In this document: positions 1 through 8,539 of the stretch, one piece after another
How positions within the stretch are numbered: position 1 is the first letter of the stretch
Layout: the number at the start of each line of letters is the position of its first letter
Assembly: GCA_947038195.1 (NCBI GenBank)
Contig: CAMQVI010000001.1
Location: 1 to 64,000, forward strand
Length of the DNA stretch: 64,000 nt
Direction: 5' to 3'
Origin: an uncultured Brevinema sp.
GTDB taxonomy: Bacteria; Spirochaetota; Brevinematia; Brevinematales; Brevinemataceae
Made by a program: the position numbers and the translations under genes
Notes under the pieces: generated by a model
Databases searched by the model: none
What the model saw: only the letters and a program-made list of their open reading frames with translations
Told to the model about the DNA's origin: nothing

Positions 1-181
1 AGTTATTAAAGAGATTTTTAAAATGTTCTTCATGCTCGTTATTTTCAATAGCTGTGTTTATTTGTGATTGGTAGGTGTTTATTTGCTTTTGAAATAATGA
101 TAAAGTTTCGGATTGGTTAGGGATGGGGGAGAATAGGTAGGGTTTGATGTAGTGTTCTAAAGAGATGATAGAGTTTTTCAT
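1..181 (-). CDS. N-terminal fragment of an unknown protein (possible type IIG restriction-methylase)
   Basis: An open frame reads leftward from an ATG at 181 and runs off the window edge, giving about 60 residues that begin MKNSIISLEHYIKPYLF. A GAGG ribosome site lies about nine bases upstream of the ATG. The segment is charged and apparently helical, with a QINTYQSQIN stretch followed by ENNEHEEHFKNLF. This resembles the N-terminal leader of large Eco57I-like restriction-modification enzymes, in which a 'xEEHxKNLxxxFL' element precedes the methylase, but the recognition is from memory and weak. No catalytic motif lies inside the window. It is divergent from the regulator gene at 592. Confidence 0.45.
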   Translation of the reverse strand, partial: MKNSIISLEHYIKPYLFSPIPNQSETLSLFQKQINTYQSQINTAIENNEHEEHFKNLFNN

Positions 182-325
182 GGATAGCAACCTCGTTATA
201 TAATAAATATTATACTATCCTTTATACATAAACGCAATAAGAATGGAGTATTAATTGAGGGGGGATTGATAATACTAGGGGTAGTTATTATAGGAATGAG
301 CTTTTTTGATTGCTATGATAATAAT

Positions 326-345
326 AAAAAACTGTGATCTTATGG
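326..345 (+). repeat. 20-bp direct repeat, left copy
   Basis: Six A residues followed by CTGTGATCTTATGG. The same 20 bases occur at 6719-6738, just after the last gene of the PTS/SIS operon, and both copies are followed at similar distance by ATATTTCTTTA. The two copies bracket the whole gfr-like cluster. Confidence 0.7.
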
Positions 346-516
346 GATAGTCGTAAAGCTTTTATATTTCTTTATATCAAAGGGTGGGGGGATTTATTAT
401 AATATATTACACTAGTAGTGTTTCTACTTTGAATAGTAGGTGCGATCCCATAATATTAACTTTAATTGTATGTATATTAAATAATAATAACAATATTCTC
501 ATTTAATAAAAAACAA

Positions 517-544
517 TTGACTTTAATAATATATATGATATAAT
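517..544 (+). promoter_or_regulatory. Promoter of the gfr-like operon
   Basis: TTGACT at 517-522 and TATAAT at 539-544 are separated by 16 bp. Transcription would start near 551. A TTG at 553 would then be almost leaderless and has no ribosome site, which favours the GTG at 592 as the true start of the first regulator. Confidence 0.7.
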
Positions 545-591
545 TAGATAAATTGGTTTTAGAAAAAAAACATTTTATCAAGGACAATCAA

Positions 592-1323
592 GTGAATTTA
601 GATAAAATACAACCTAGAGACGAAGCGGAAGAGAAATTACTACAATATATTGAAAATGAAAATATTCCACCCCATGCGGCTCTTTTATCAGAAAGAGATT
701 TGGAAAGTTATTTGAATATAAGTCGTACTACCTTGAATTTTGCGATACAGAGACTGAAAAGACAGGGTATTTTATATAGTAAAAGAGGGGCAGGGAACTA
801 TGTCAGTGAACCTAAATATCTAAAAAATTTACATACTTTAGACTCATGGACAGACTTTTCAAATCAATATCAATTGGAATTGGTTTCAAAAATAAGAGAA
901 TTTTCGATAATTGAAGCGGATAAACCTCTTGCTCAAAAATTAGGAATAATGTTAGGGGATGCTATCTATAAATTATCTCGTATTCAATTTATTAATGGAG
1001 AACCCCTGATTTCTGAAACAACATATTTACCTGCTCATAGATTTGACAATCTGGATAAATATGATTTTTCAAAAGTATCATTGTATCAAGTTTTAGAGAA
1101 AGACTATAATACAAAAGCTTATAAAGGAAGTGAAAGTATCCAAGTAATATTATTAAATGTAGAGGAAGCGAAGATACTACAAGTATCTCATAGAGATCCT
1201 GCTTTTAGTACGGATGCCTTAATTTTGGATATAGATGGTATTCCTATGGAGTTTGTCCATTCAATTACTAGGGCTGATAAATTTGAATTTGGGAATATTA
1301 TATATAGTGAAAATAAATCATGA
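592..1323 (+). CDS. GntR/HutC-family regulator with UTRA domain (first of a tandem pair)
   Basis: Transcription factor with an N-terminal winged-helix domain (about residues 15-75, with LSERDLESYLNISRTTLNFAIQRLKRQG) and a C-terminal UTRA ligand-binding domain (about 90-240, containing YKLSRIQFINGEPLISETTYLP). UTRA domains sense small molecules, often sugar phosphates, so the natural ligand here is a PTS or SIS intermediate. I chose GTG at 592 because AAGGA lies seven bases upstream; the in-frame TTG at 553 has no ribosome site and sits at the predicted transcription start. The stop overlaps the next start as ATGA, so the two regulators are translationally coupled. It leads the PTS operon and probably controls it. 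Confidence 0.85.
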   Translation: MNLDKIQPRDEAEEKLLQYIENENIPPHAALLSERDLESYLNISRTTLNFAIQRLKRQGILYSKRGAGNYVSEPKYLKNLHTLDSWTDFSNQYQLELVSKIREFSIIEADKPLAQKLGIMLGDAIYKLSRIQFINGEPLISETTYLPAHRFDNLDKYDFSKVSLYQVLEKDYNTKAYKGSESIQVILLNVEEAKILQVSHRDPAFSTDALILDIDGIPMEFVHSITRADKFEFGNIIYSENKS

Positions 1324-2066
1324 AAAACACAAAAATACCTTTATATGATCAAATAGCCAATTTGATACGTAAAAAAATCAAAGATAATGAGTGGGGGGTG
1401 GGCGATAGAGTGCCTGCAATTACAGAGCTAGCAGCTAAGTATAAGATTTCTATAAATACGGTACGAACAGCTATTAGCAAATTGGAAAAAGAAGGGCGTA
1501 TTATTCGCTTAACAGACAAACAATTATATATAGCAAATTCTAATTTGAAAAATCTTAATTCAAAGCACAAATTAGAACTTTCTTCCTATTTTACAGAGGT
1601 AGTTATTGATCAATCTAATATGGAAAAGTTATGGTGTAAGATTGTAAAGAAACAAACTCATATAGCGGGAGAGATATATTCTAAAAAATTTGATATAGCA
1701 CCAGTAGAGCATATTTTATATGTGAAAAAAGTATTATATGTAGATAAAACACCTGTGGCAATAGAATATATTTATATACCAAAAAACAAGATTCCAAAAA
1801 TTGATGGAATAGACTTATCTATTTTTTCGTTTAATGAAATTTATACTTTATATGGTATACATACAAAAGAGATTCATCAATCATTATCCACGATACAGCT
1901 TGATAAGAAGGATGCTAAATTATTAAATCTGGAAGAAGGAAGTGTAGCGATGTTTTTGAAAAGCTCAACATACGATAATAATGATGCTCTTATAGAGCTC
2001 AAAAAAATATATGTCAATATAGATAAAATTTCATTTGATGTTAATTTTAATTTTGTTAAAAAATAG
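1320..2066 (+). CDS. Second GntR-family regulator with UTRA-like domain
   Basis: A 248-residue protein with a canonical GntR helix-turn-helix at the N terminus (IPLYDQIANLIRKKIKDNEW, then VPAITELAAKYKISINTVRTAISKLEKEGRI). The C-terminal half is UTRA-like, with VEHILYVKKVLYVDKTPVAIEYIYIP near residues 125-150. It starts inside the stop of the previous regulator (ATGA overlap) and ends ten bases before the IIA gene, so it belongs to the same transcript. The two proteins share architecture but have diverged a lot, and may form a heteromeric pair or respond to two ligands. Its binding site and ligand cannot be told from sequence. Confidence 0.85.
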   Translation: MKNTKIPLYDQIANLIRKKIKDNEWGVGDRVPAITELAAKYKISINTVRTAISKLEKEGRIIRLTDKQLYIANSNLKNLNSKHKLELSSYFTEVVIDQSNMEKLWCKIVKKQTHIAGEIYSKKFDIAPVEHILYVKKVLYVDKTPVAIEYIYIPKNKIPKIDGIDLSIFSFNEIYTLYGIHTKEIHQSLSTIQLDKKDAKLLNLEEGSVAMFLKSSTYDNNDALIELKKIYVNIDKISFDVNFNFVKK

Positions 2067-2075
2067 GGGGCAAAA

Positions 2076-2495
2076 ATGCGACATTACCTACTAATATCTC
2101 ATGGGACTTTAGCAGAAGGCATGAAATCATCTGTGGAATTAATCACAGGAAAACAAGAGAATTTATACTTTATTAATGCATATATTGATGGAAATACCAA
2201 TATACCTCAAGAAGTTTCTAAAATAATTGATCAATATATCGCTCAAGGAGATGAGTTACTTATTTTTACTGATATTTTAGGAGGGAGTGTTAATAATGCT
2301 GTAACAGAATTCACTCAAAACCCACAAATACATATTATTACGGGGATGAATTTACCATTAGTTTTAAATATATTATTAGAGGATAACGGTACTATTGGTG
2401 CAGATATTGAAAGTTCCCTTGAATTGGCAAAAGAAAATATGTGCTATTATAACAAATATATAAAAAATACAGTTATATTGGATGAAGATTTTTAA
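2076..2495 (+). CDS. gfrA: PTS mannose-family EIIA (GfrA-like)
   Basis: A 139-residue cytoplasmic EIIA of the mannose/fructose/sorbose family that accepts phosphate from HPr and passes it to EIIB. The phosphorylated histidine is H9 in the N-terminal LISHGTLAEGM motif, and the family's second signature appears as FTDILGGSVNNA near residues 64-75. A ribosome site GGGGC precedes the ATG. The order IIA-IIB-IIC-IID followed by two SIS proteins is that of the gfr glucoselysine/fructoselysine operons, so the symbol is given by context. Other mannose-family substrates remain possible because EIIA does not set specificity. Confidence 0.85.
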   Translation: MRHYLLISHGTLAEGMKSSVELITGKQENLYFINAYIDGNTNIPQEVSKIIDQYIAQGDELLIFTDILGGSVNNAVTEFTQNPQIHIITGMNLPLVLNILLEDNGTIGADIESSLELAKENMCYYNKYIKNTVILDEDF

Positions 2496-2510
2496 AAATA
2501 GGAGGTAATT

Positions 2511-2993
2511 ATGATAAAGCTTTTACGTGTAGATCATAGATTATTACATGGACAAGTAGCATTTTCATGGACTCAACAAATAGGGGTGGATTGTATTCTT
2601 CTTGCTAATGATGATCTTATGAAGGATGAATTACAAAAAACGACCATTAAACTTGCCAAACCAAATGGGGTGAAACTTGTTATGAAGAATATAGAAGATT
2701 CTATACAAGCACTAAATAATGGGACGACTGATTCTTATAAATTATTTATCATAGTGAAGTCTATTGAAGATGCTTATAAACTAGCAATGAATGTATCTGC
2801 TATTACAGAAATCAATCTAGGGGGAGTAAAGGAAGATCCTGAGTTACAAGTGATTTCTAAGACAATTTGTGTGTCGTCAGAAGATATTAAAATGCTAAAA
2901 GAGTTAGAGGGGAAAAATATAACATCTTTTATTCAGCAAGTTCCCACAGAACAAAAAACATTAATAAAAAATATTATTGATAAAATATCATAA
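2511..2993 (+). CDS. gfrB: PTS mannose-family EIIB (GfrB-like)
   Basis: A 160-residue EIIB with the hallmark RVDHRLLHGQV at residues 6-16. H13 is the expected phosphorylated histidine that transfers phosphate to the incoming substrate during transport. Length matches the family (about 160). The gene has a strong AGGAGG site and lies 15 bp after EIIA. GVDCILLANDD and the ITEINLGG segment are typical of the fold. Substrate assignment to lysine Amadori products rests on the two downstream deglycase-like genes. Confidence 0.88.
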   Translation: MIKLLRVDHRLLHGQVAFSWTQQIGVDCILLANDDLMKDELQKTTIKLAKPNGVKLVMKNIEDSIQALNNGTTDSYKLFIIVKSIEDAYKLAMNVSAITEINLGGVKEDPELQVISKTICVSSEDIKMLKELEGKNITSFIQQVPTEQKTLIKNIIDKIS

Positions 2994-3013
2994 TAAATAA
3001 TAAGGAGTTATTT

Positions 3014-3775
3014 ATGTTAACAGAATCAATATTGGTGGGGTTAGTCGCACTAGGAGCTACTTTTGAGTGGTTTTTAGGAACCAGTCTTATTTCTCGCCCA
3101 ATTATTCTAGGTCCAATTATAGGACTATTATTTGGAGATTTACAGACAGGTATTATACTAGGCGCTACTTTAGAGTTAGTGTTTCTAGGTAGTATCTCTA
3201 TAGGAGCTGCAATTCCTCCAGATGTAATTTCAGGAAGTATTTTAGCAACAGCTTTTGCTATTAAATCTGGACAAGGCACAGAAGTTGCCCTTACATTAGC
3301 GTTACCTATTGCAACACTAATGCTTGTTATTAAAAATGCATTATTTGTTTTTGTCTATCCTTTATGGATTCGTCTAGCAGATAGATATGCAGAAAATGGA
3401 GATGTGAAAGGAGTGGAATTCACTCACTTGGCAGCTGGATTTTTCACGGGTAGTGTGCCTATGTTTCTTTTTGTGACAATTTCTTATTATCTCGGATCTG
3501 GGGTAATGGAACAATTCCTAAATACAATTCCAGAATTTGTTAAAACGGGATTACAAATTGCAACAGGGATGTTACCAGCACTCGGCTTTGCAGTGTTAAT
3601 GACTATGATTTTATCCAAGAATGTAGTTTCTTTTTATTTCTTAGGGTTTATTTTGTCTGCATATCTTAAATTACCAATACTTGCTATAGCAGTTATTGCA
3701 GGAGTCATTGTTCATGTTATAGTATCAAATCCATTAAGAATATCTATGAAAGGAGGAAATGATGATGAATTCTAA
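3014..3775 (+). CDS. gfrC: PTS mannose-family EIIC permease subunit (GfrC-like)
   Basis: A 253-residue hydrophobic protein with many membrane segments. The early motif SRPIILGPIIGLLFGDLQTGI (about residues 28-48) followed by GATLELVFLGSISIGAAIPPD is diagnostic of mannose-family EIIC. With EIID it forms the transmembrane channel for the sugar derivative. AAGGAG precedes the ATG. Its 3' end overlaps the beginning of EIID. Confidence 0.9.
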   Translation: MLTESILVGLVALGATFEWFLGTSLISRPIILGPIIGLLFGDLQTGIILGATLELVFLGSISIGAAIPPDVISGSILATAFAIKSGQGTEVALTLALPIATLMLVIKNALFVFVYPLWIRLADRYAENGDVKGVEFTHLAAGFFTGSVPMFLFVTISYYLGSGVMEQFLNTIPEFVKTGLQIATGMLPALGFAVLMTMILSKNVVSFYFLGFILSAYLKLPILAIAVIAGVIVHVIVSNPLRISMKGGNDDEF

Positions 3776-4580
3776 TTCTCGTTTAGATACAAAAGATTTA
3801 CAAAGAGTATTTTTACGTTCATTTACATTAGAGTGGTCATGGAATTATGAACGTATGGGAAGCATGGGGTTTGCTTATGCTATGGCTCCAATTATTAATA
3901 AACTTTATTCTAAGAAAGAAGACAAGGTCAAAGCATTGCAACGACATCTAGAATTTTTTAATACCACTCCTCATGTAAGCACTTTAATAATGGGTGTAGC
4001 CACTGCGTTAGAAGAAAAGAATTCTTCAGAAGAGAATTTTGACGCTAAAACTATTAGTAATATTAAAATATCTCTAATGGGACCTTTGGCTGGATTAGGG
4101 GACTCAATATTCTGGGGAACTATTCGGATTATTGCAACAGGTGTGGGGACATCTTTAGCATTACAAGGAAACATTTTAGGCCCAATCTTGTTTTTACTTA
4201 TTTTTAACATACCCCATGTTATCCTCAGATATTATCTCATGATGGAAGGGTATAAAGTAGGGACACAGCTACTTGGTGATTTTGAGAAAAAAGGAATTAT
4301 GGATAGTATTACCTATGGTGCTGCTGTTTTAGGGTTGACAATTGTTGGAGCTATGACAGCAGATATGGTTTATATTAATACAGGCGTTACTTTTGGAGTG
4401 GGAGAATTTTCTTCTACCTTACAATCCGTATTAGATGGAATTATGCCAAAACTACTCCCCCTCGGAGCAACATTTGGTATATATGCCCTTTTACGTAAAA
4501 ATGTACCCGTCCTTTATATTCTATTAGGAATTACCGTAATTGGGATTTTAGGGTCTTATTTTGGAATCTTGGTTCCATAG
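3765..4580 (+). CDS. gfrD: PTS mannose-family EIID permease subunit (GfrD-like)
   Basis: EIID membrane subunit of about 271 residues, partner of EIIC. Conserved features include RSFTLEWSWNYERMGSMGFAYAM at the N terminus, FFNTTPHVSTLIMGVATALEE and GPLAGLGDSIFWGT, with the membrane helices towards the C terminus. Three ATG codons in a row (3759, 3762, 3765) follow an AGGAGG at 3751-3756; the third gives the best spacing (eight bases) and is used here. The start lies inside the end of EIIC, consistent with coupled translation. Confidence 0.9.
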   Translation: MNSNSRLDTKDLQRVFLRSFTLEWSWNYERMGSMGFAYAMAPIINKLYSKKEDKVKALQRHLEFFNTTPHVSTLIMGVATALEEKNSSEENFDAKTISNIKISLMGPLAGLGDSIFWGTIRIIATGVGTSLALQGNILGPILFLLIFNIPHVILRYYLMMEGYKVGTQLLGDFEKKGIMDSITYGAAVLGLTIVGAMTADMVYINTGVTFGVGEFSSTLQSVLDGIMPKLLPLGATFGIYALLRKNVPVLYILLGITVIGILGSYFGILVP

Positions 4581-4592
4581 GAGTAATGTTAT

Positions 4593-5642
4593 ATGAACAA
4601 AATAACCATGGTAGATTATATAAATGAACAAAGTGCAGTTTGCCAAAATATTATACAGGATAGAAAGCAATTATTAACAGATTTTACGGATACCATAAGC
4701 TTAACTAAAACACAATGGGTTTTTTTAGCGACTGGCTCATCATTAAATGCTGTTAATAGTGTTAAGTATTTTATAGAGAGTATCTGTGATATTGAAATTA
4801 GTATTTATGATCCATCTGCATTTGTTCATTACATGGAACATTGGAATAAAAATTCTGTGTTTTTTGTAATATCACAAAGTGGAAAAAGTGCTTCGACTCT
4901 TAATGCGATTAAGAAATTACAGTCAAATAATGTTAGTGATATTTTTTTATTAACTGCAAACCATACCATACATCAATCTTTGAAAAAAATTATTATTAAT
5001 TGTGGAGAGGAAAAGGTAGGATTTGTAACAAAGGGATTTACATCAACAGTAATAACTTTAATTTTAATGGCATTAGAGTATGCGTATAAAGCACAAAAGA
5101 TATCAAAGGAGCTGTATGATTTAGAAATTGAAAAATTAATACAACATACTTCTTTAATAGATGAGCTTATAAAGCGCTCTTTCACGTGGTATGAACAAAA
5201 TAAACAGGGTCTTATTCAAGCAAATCGATATATTATTTTGGCTTATGGAGATCAGTTAGGTATTGCTAATGAAGCAACAACAAAATTAATTGAAACAGTC
5301 CGTTACCCAACTTCTTCTTATGAGTTAGAGGAATATATGCACGGTCCTTATTTAGAATTAAATTCTAATCATTGTATATTTTTTATAGAATCTAGTGGTT
5401 CTTTATTGGAAAGAGCAAAACTCTTGAAAAAATATGTACAAGATCAAGGAGCTAAATGCTACTCTATCTCACTGGAGAGTAGCAAAGAAAATTTAACATT
5501 GACGAAAGAAGGTTTTGATTTCCCTATATGTAGTATTATACTATTTCAAGTAATATCCGTACTATTATCTAAAGATAAAGGGATCGATATTCAAATACCT
5601 ATATTCAGTGATTTTGATGGCGTTTTAAAAAGTAAAGTTTAG
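4593..5642 (+). CDS. gfrE: SIS-domain deglycase, GfrE-like
   Basis: A 349-residue cytoplasmic protein with two SIS domains of the GlmS-isomerase/AgaS/FrlB superfamily. The first carries FLATGSS (45-51) and the phosphosugar loop SQSGKSAST (94-102); KGFTSTV (147-153) and EEYMHGP (246-252) follow. In gfr operons GfrE splits 6-phosphoglucoselysine into glucosamine 6-phosphate-type and amine products. The gene lies directly after the PTS subunits and ten bases before a second SIS gene. The specific substrate is inferred from gene order; an AgaS-like amino-sugar isomerase is the main alternative. Confidence 0.72.
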   Translation: MNKITMVDYINEQSAVCQNIIQDRKQLLTDFTDTISLTKTQWVFLATGSSLNAVNSVKYFIESICDIEISIYDPSAFVHYMEHWNKNSVFFVISQSGKSASTLNAIKKLQSNNVSDIFLLTANHTIHQSLKKIIINCGEEKVGFVTKGFTSTVITLILMALEYAYKAQKISKELYDLEIEKLIQHTSLIDELIKRSFTWYEQNKQGLIQANRYIILAYGDQLGIANEATTKLIETVRYPTSSYELEEYMHGPYLELNSNHCIFFIESSGSLLERAKLLKKYVQDQGAKCYSISLESSKENLTLTKEGFDFPICSIILFQVISVLLSKDKGIDIQIPIFSDFDGVLKSKV

Positions 5643-5651
5643 GAGAAACTA

Positions 5652-6662
5652 ATGGCAGTATTTGATAATACTAAATATTTGAAAAATGGCGAACAAGCCT
5701 ACGGATGTCGAGAAGATGTAGAAAAAATTGCGGCTAAAATCCATAAAGATGGATATAAAAACGTATTTTTTGTAGGAACAGGGGGCTCTTTAGCAGTTCT
5801 GCAATCTATGTATTCTATGTGGAAAAAAATGGGATCTATTCCTGCATATCTAGAAGTAGCTAGTGAATTGATTTTAACAGGACACAAACAATTAACAAAA
5901 GATTCTATTGTGATCCTTGCTTCTAAATCTGGTGACACAAAGGAAACTGTTGAAGCAGCGACTGATTTTCAAAAAAAAGGTATTCGCTGTGTAACATTAT
6001 TAGGGAAAAAAGACACTCCTTTAGAAAAAATTTCAAATTATGTTATGTATAATATAATTGAAGATGGTCTTGAATTCCAATATATGCAGTTTTATTTCCT
6101 TTTGTTTTCTCTCATGCATTTACAAGGAGATTTTCCTGACTATAAAAAATTTGCAGATCAACTGAAAAACTTGACTCCAGCATTGTTAAAAGCAAAAGAT
6201 CAGTTTGACCCTATTGCAAAGAATTACGCCCAAACTTATAAAGATGTAGATTATCAATTATGGATTGGTGGTGGAATGCTTTGGGGAGAAGTCTCTCTAT
6301 ATGCTATGTGTATTCTAGAAGAAATGCAATGGATGAGAGCTAAAGCTGTATCTTCTGCTGAGTTTTTCCATGGGACACTTGAAATTGTTGAAGAAGATAC
6401 TTGTGTGGTCTTAGTCAAGGGAGAAGATGAAACGAGACCTTTAGATGAAAGGGTGGAAAGATTTATTACTAAAATCTCTAAGAACACAACAATTGTTGAC
6501 TCTAAAGAGTATGCTTTAGAAGGGATAGACGATAAATTTAGACCTTATTTAGCACAATGTATTATTTCAGCGATCCTTGTAGAACGACTAAGCTCTCACC
6601 TCGAAAGAGAAAGAAATCACTCATTGGATCTCAGACGATATTATAGAGTCGTAGAATATTAG
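5652..6662 (+). CDS. gfrF: SIS-domain fructoselysine-6-phosphate deglycase-like protein (GfrF/FrlB)
   Basis: A 336-residue SIS protein similar throughout to E. coli FrlB: FVGTGGSLAV (40-49), the SIS loop SKSGDTKETV (91-100), the conserved SAEFFHGTLEIVEE (235-248) with its ExxHG motif, GEDETRPLDERVERF, and a C terminus LRRYYRVVEY that mirrors the FrlB ending RRYYGGLVEY. FrlB-type enzymes cleave fructoselysine 6-phosphate to glucose 6-phosphate and lysine. It ends the operon, with the start preceded by AGGAGAAACTA. Released lysine could feed the aminomutase encoded at the other end of the window. Confidence 0.78.
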   Translation: MAVFDNTKYLKNGEQAYGCREDVEKIAAKIHKDGYKNVFFVGTGGSLAVLQSMYSMWKKMGSIPAYLEVASELILTGHKQLTKDSIVILASKSGDTKETVEAATDFQKKGIRCVTLLGKKDTPLEKISNYVMYNIIEDGLEFQYMQFYFLLFSLMHLQGDFPDYKKFADQLKNLTPALLKAKDQFDPIAKNYAQTYKDVDYQLWIGGGMLWGEVSLYAMCILEEMQWMRAKAVSSAEFFHGTLEIVEEDTCVVLVKGEDETRPLDERVERFITKISKNTTIVDSKEYALEGIDDKFRPYLAQCIISAILVERLSSHLERERNHSLDLRRYYRVVEY

Positions 6663-6718
6663 ACTGAAAAGTTATTAACCACAATAACAGATAACTAATA
6701 TTAGAGTAAGTGTTATAA

Positions 6719-6738
6719 AAAAAACTGTGATCTTATGG
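6719..6738 (+). repeat. 20-bp direct repeat, right copy
   Basis: Second copy of the A6-CTGTGATCTTATGG element found at 326-345. It directly precedes the operon terminator. Confidence 0.7.
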
Positions 6739-6743
6739 AATGG

Positions 6744-6785
6744 GCTCTCATATTTCTTTAATTAGGGATATGGGAGCTTTTTTTT
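6744..6785 (+). terminator. Rho-independent terminator of the gfr-like operon
   Basis: GCTCTCATAT (6744-6753) pairs with ATATGGGAGC (6768-6777), with one G-U pair, followed by eight T residues. It lies 81 bp after the last SIS gene. Confidence 0.8.
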
Positions 6786-6910
6786 GGTATAGAGAATAGC
6801 TATTAATAACCATTTAAAAGAGGGCTCTTCCTAGAGATGTATAGGGGGAATCATTGAGTTTTATTAGTAGTTAGTAACAGAGGTTTTAGGTATATTGTCC
6901 AAAAGAATCT

Positions 6911-8443
6911 TTATAATGTCTTATCGTATTCTTTATGATTTTTGAGCATCTTGAATCCTGAGTATAGACTAAGTATGGATAGATATAGGATAGGGATACC
7001 CGCTAATGTTCCTATTCTTTTAGTTAGATTGATTGCATTATTCAAATTATCGAGAGTTCCTAAAATGGAAAATAAAGTAACAGCGGCTATTAAAACAATC
7101 CAAAAAACTCTTATTGTTTTAGGGGCATCTATAGTCCCACTGGTGTTTTTTACGGTAACATAGCTGATAGAGTTTACCATAGAATCTAATAAAGTAGCCA
7201 TCGATAGGAAAATAACAATAATGAATACAACATTGATAAATTCTGTTAGGGGAAGCGTTTCAAAGAAGGCGTAAACACCACTTTCGAATCCAAATTCTTT
7301 GATAGAATTAATAATACTCATATCTTGTATATCAGCATAAATCGCAGCTCCTCCAAAGACAGTGAACCATAAAAATCCTGATCCTGCCATCGTAAGGAGA
7401 TTGACGGAGATAAATTCTTTTAAAGTACGTCCATAAGATATTTTAGCAAAAAACATTCCTAATAAAGGAGCATACGATAACCACACTGCCCAATAATAGA
7501 TAGACCAATCAATAGCCCAATTGGAGTTTTCTATGGGGCTGGTATGGAGAGATAGGGTGAAAAAATTTTTAAGATAATAGCCTAAAGATGTCGTGGCTAG
7601 AGACGTAACAAAAGATCGATTCGTAAATAATAAAACAAATATTAGGAGAAATATATAAAAATAAGCGTTAACTTGAGAGACTCTTTTGAGACCACCTCTT
7701 ATGCCTTTGAGATTTATGTAGAGTACAAAAATAGTGAAGAACAAAATGATTCCTGTGAGACTGGTACCGTTAGTAGGTAGTCCAGAAACCACTCCTAATC
7801 CTTTGTTGAGAAGGAGGACGCTTTGACCAAAATTAGAGGCAACTCCCCCAATAATAGCAATAGTACAAATCGTATCAATAATATCCCCTACCCAATAGTC
7901 CGTTTTATTTTTGAAGATGGGGTGTAAAATAGAGCTGATACGATCTGATAATTTAGCGTTATGGATTGCGAATCCGAGGAGTACTCCATAAAAACAATAT
8001 AAAGAATAGGGTGTTAATGTCCAGTGGAGAAAGACTTGAGCCATAGAAGCTATAGCAGCTCGTTCCGATCCTGATGCAACTCCCCATTCACTAGGAGGTG
8101 ATCTGAAGTGCCATACAGGCTCTGAAATCCCCCATATAACAATTCCCACAGCAATCCCTGAGCATAGAGTGATGGCGACCCAAGAAAAGGTACTAAACAA
8201 GGGTTGGGCATCTTTTCCTCCAAGACGAATAGAACCGTATTGTGAAAAACCAATATATAAAGTAGCAAATAAAAGAAGTAAACTAACTATTTGAAAAAGC
8301 CACCCAATATGTTTAAGAAACCAAATGGTGAGCAGATCCATATTTTTCACTAAGAGCCGAGAGTCTTGCAATCCTAGAATGATAAATATTAAACACACAG
8401 TAACGAGAGGAATAAATACATTCCAGCGTATAGCTTTGTTCAT
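6911..8443 (-). CDS. BCCT-family betaine/carnitine/choline transporter
   Basis: A 510-residue inner-membrane carrier with about twelve hydrophobic segments, as usual for this family. The BCCT signature appears as NWAIDWSIYYWAVWLSYAPL, a variant of the family's GxWTxxYWxWW core, followed by GMFFAKISYGRTLKEF. Earlier segments such as GIAVGIVIWGISEPVWHF are also typical. Substrate could be glycine betaine, carnitine or choline; the residues that separate sodium-coupled from proton-coupled or exchange transport were not resolved. The ATG follows an AAGGAG. It lies downstream of the FGGY kinase on the same strand, but a strong hairpin stands between them, so it may be separately transcribed. Confidence 0.88.
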   Translation of the reverse strand: MNKAIRWNVFIPLVTVCLIFIILGLQDSRLLVKNMDLLTIWFLKHIGWLFQIVSLLLLFATLYIGFSQYGSIRLGGKDAQPLFSTFSWVAITLCSGIAVGIVIWGISEPVWHFRSPPSEWGVASGSERAAIASMAQVFLHWTLTPYSLYCFYGVLLGFAIHNAKLSDRISSILHPIFKNKTDYWVGDIIDTICTIAIIGGVASNFGQSVLLLNKGLGVVSGLPTNGTSLTGIILFFTIFVLYINLKGIRGGLKRVSQVNAYFYIFLLIFVLLFTNRSFVTSLATTSLGYYLKNFFTLSLHTSPIENSNWAIDWSIYYWAVWLSYAPLLGMFFAKISYGRTLKEFISVNLLTMAGSGFLWFTVFGGAAIYADIQDMSIINSIKEFGFESGVYAFFETLPLTEFINVVFIIVIFLSMATLLDSMVNSISYVTVKNTSGTIDAPKTIRVFWIVLIAAVTLFSILGTLDNLNNAINLTKRIGTLAGIPILYLSILSLYSGFKMLKNHKEYDKTL

Positions 8444-8490
8444 AAAAACTCCTTATTATTAATGATATAAATTTTATAGGAACTTGTATA

Positions 8491-8528
8491 AAAAACAAGT
8501 GGTGAACTATAAATTCACCACTTGTTTT
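8491..8528 (-). terminator. Strong terminator after the FGGY kinase gene
   Basis: A perfect 15-bp inverted repeat (8492-8506 with 8514-8528, stem AAAACAAGTGGTGAA) with a 7-base loop. Read leftward it is followed by a T run, so it should end ygcW-ygcE transcription before the BCCT gene. Confidence 0.8.
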
Positions 8529-8539
8529 GGTATAGATAT

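Larger units (their letters stand above)
182..591. promoter_or_regulatory. Divergent intergenic region upstream of the gfr-like operon
   Basis: This 410-bp gap holds a 20-bp element (326-345) that recurs after the operon. It also holds a 9-bp inverted pair, TTATGGGAT at 340-348 and ATCCCATAA at 445-453, and two short dyads: CACTA-G-TAGTG around 411-421 and CTACT-N6-AGTAG at 424-439. The dyads are plausible operators for the GntR proteins, but that is inference. A promoter is listed separately at 517-544. I see no coding potential here. Confidence 0.5.
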
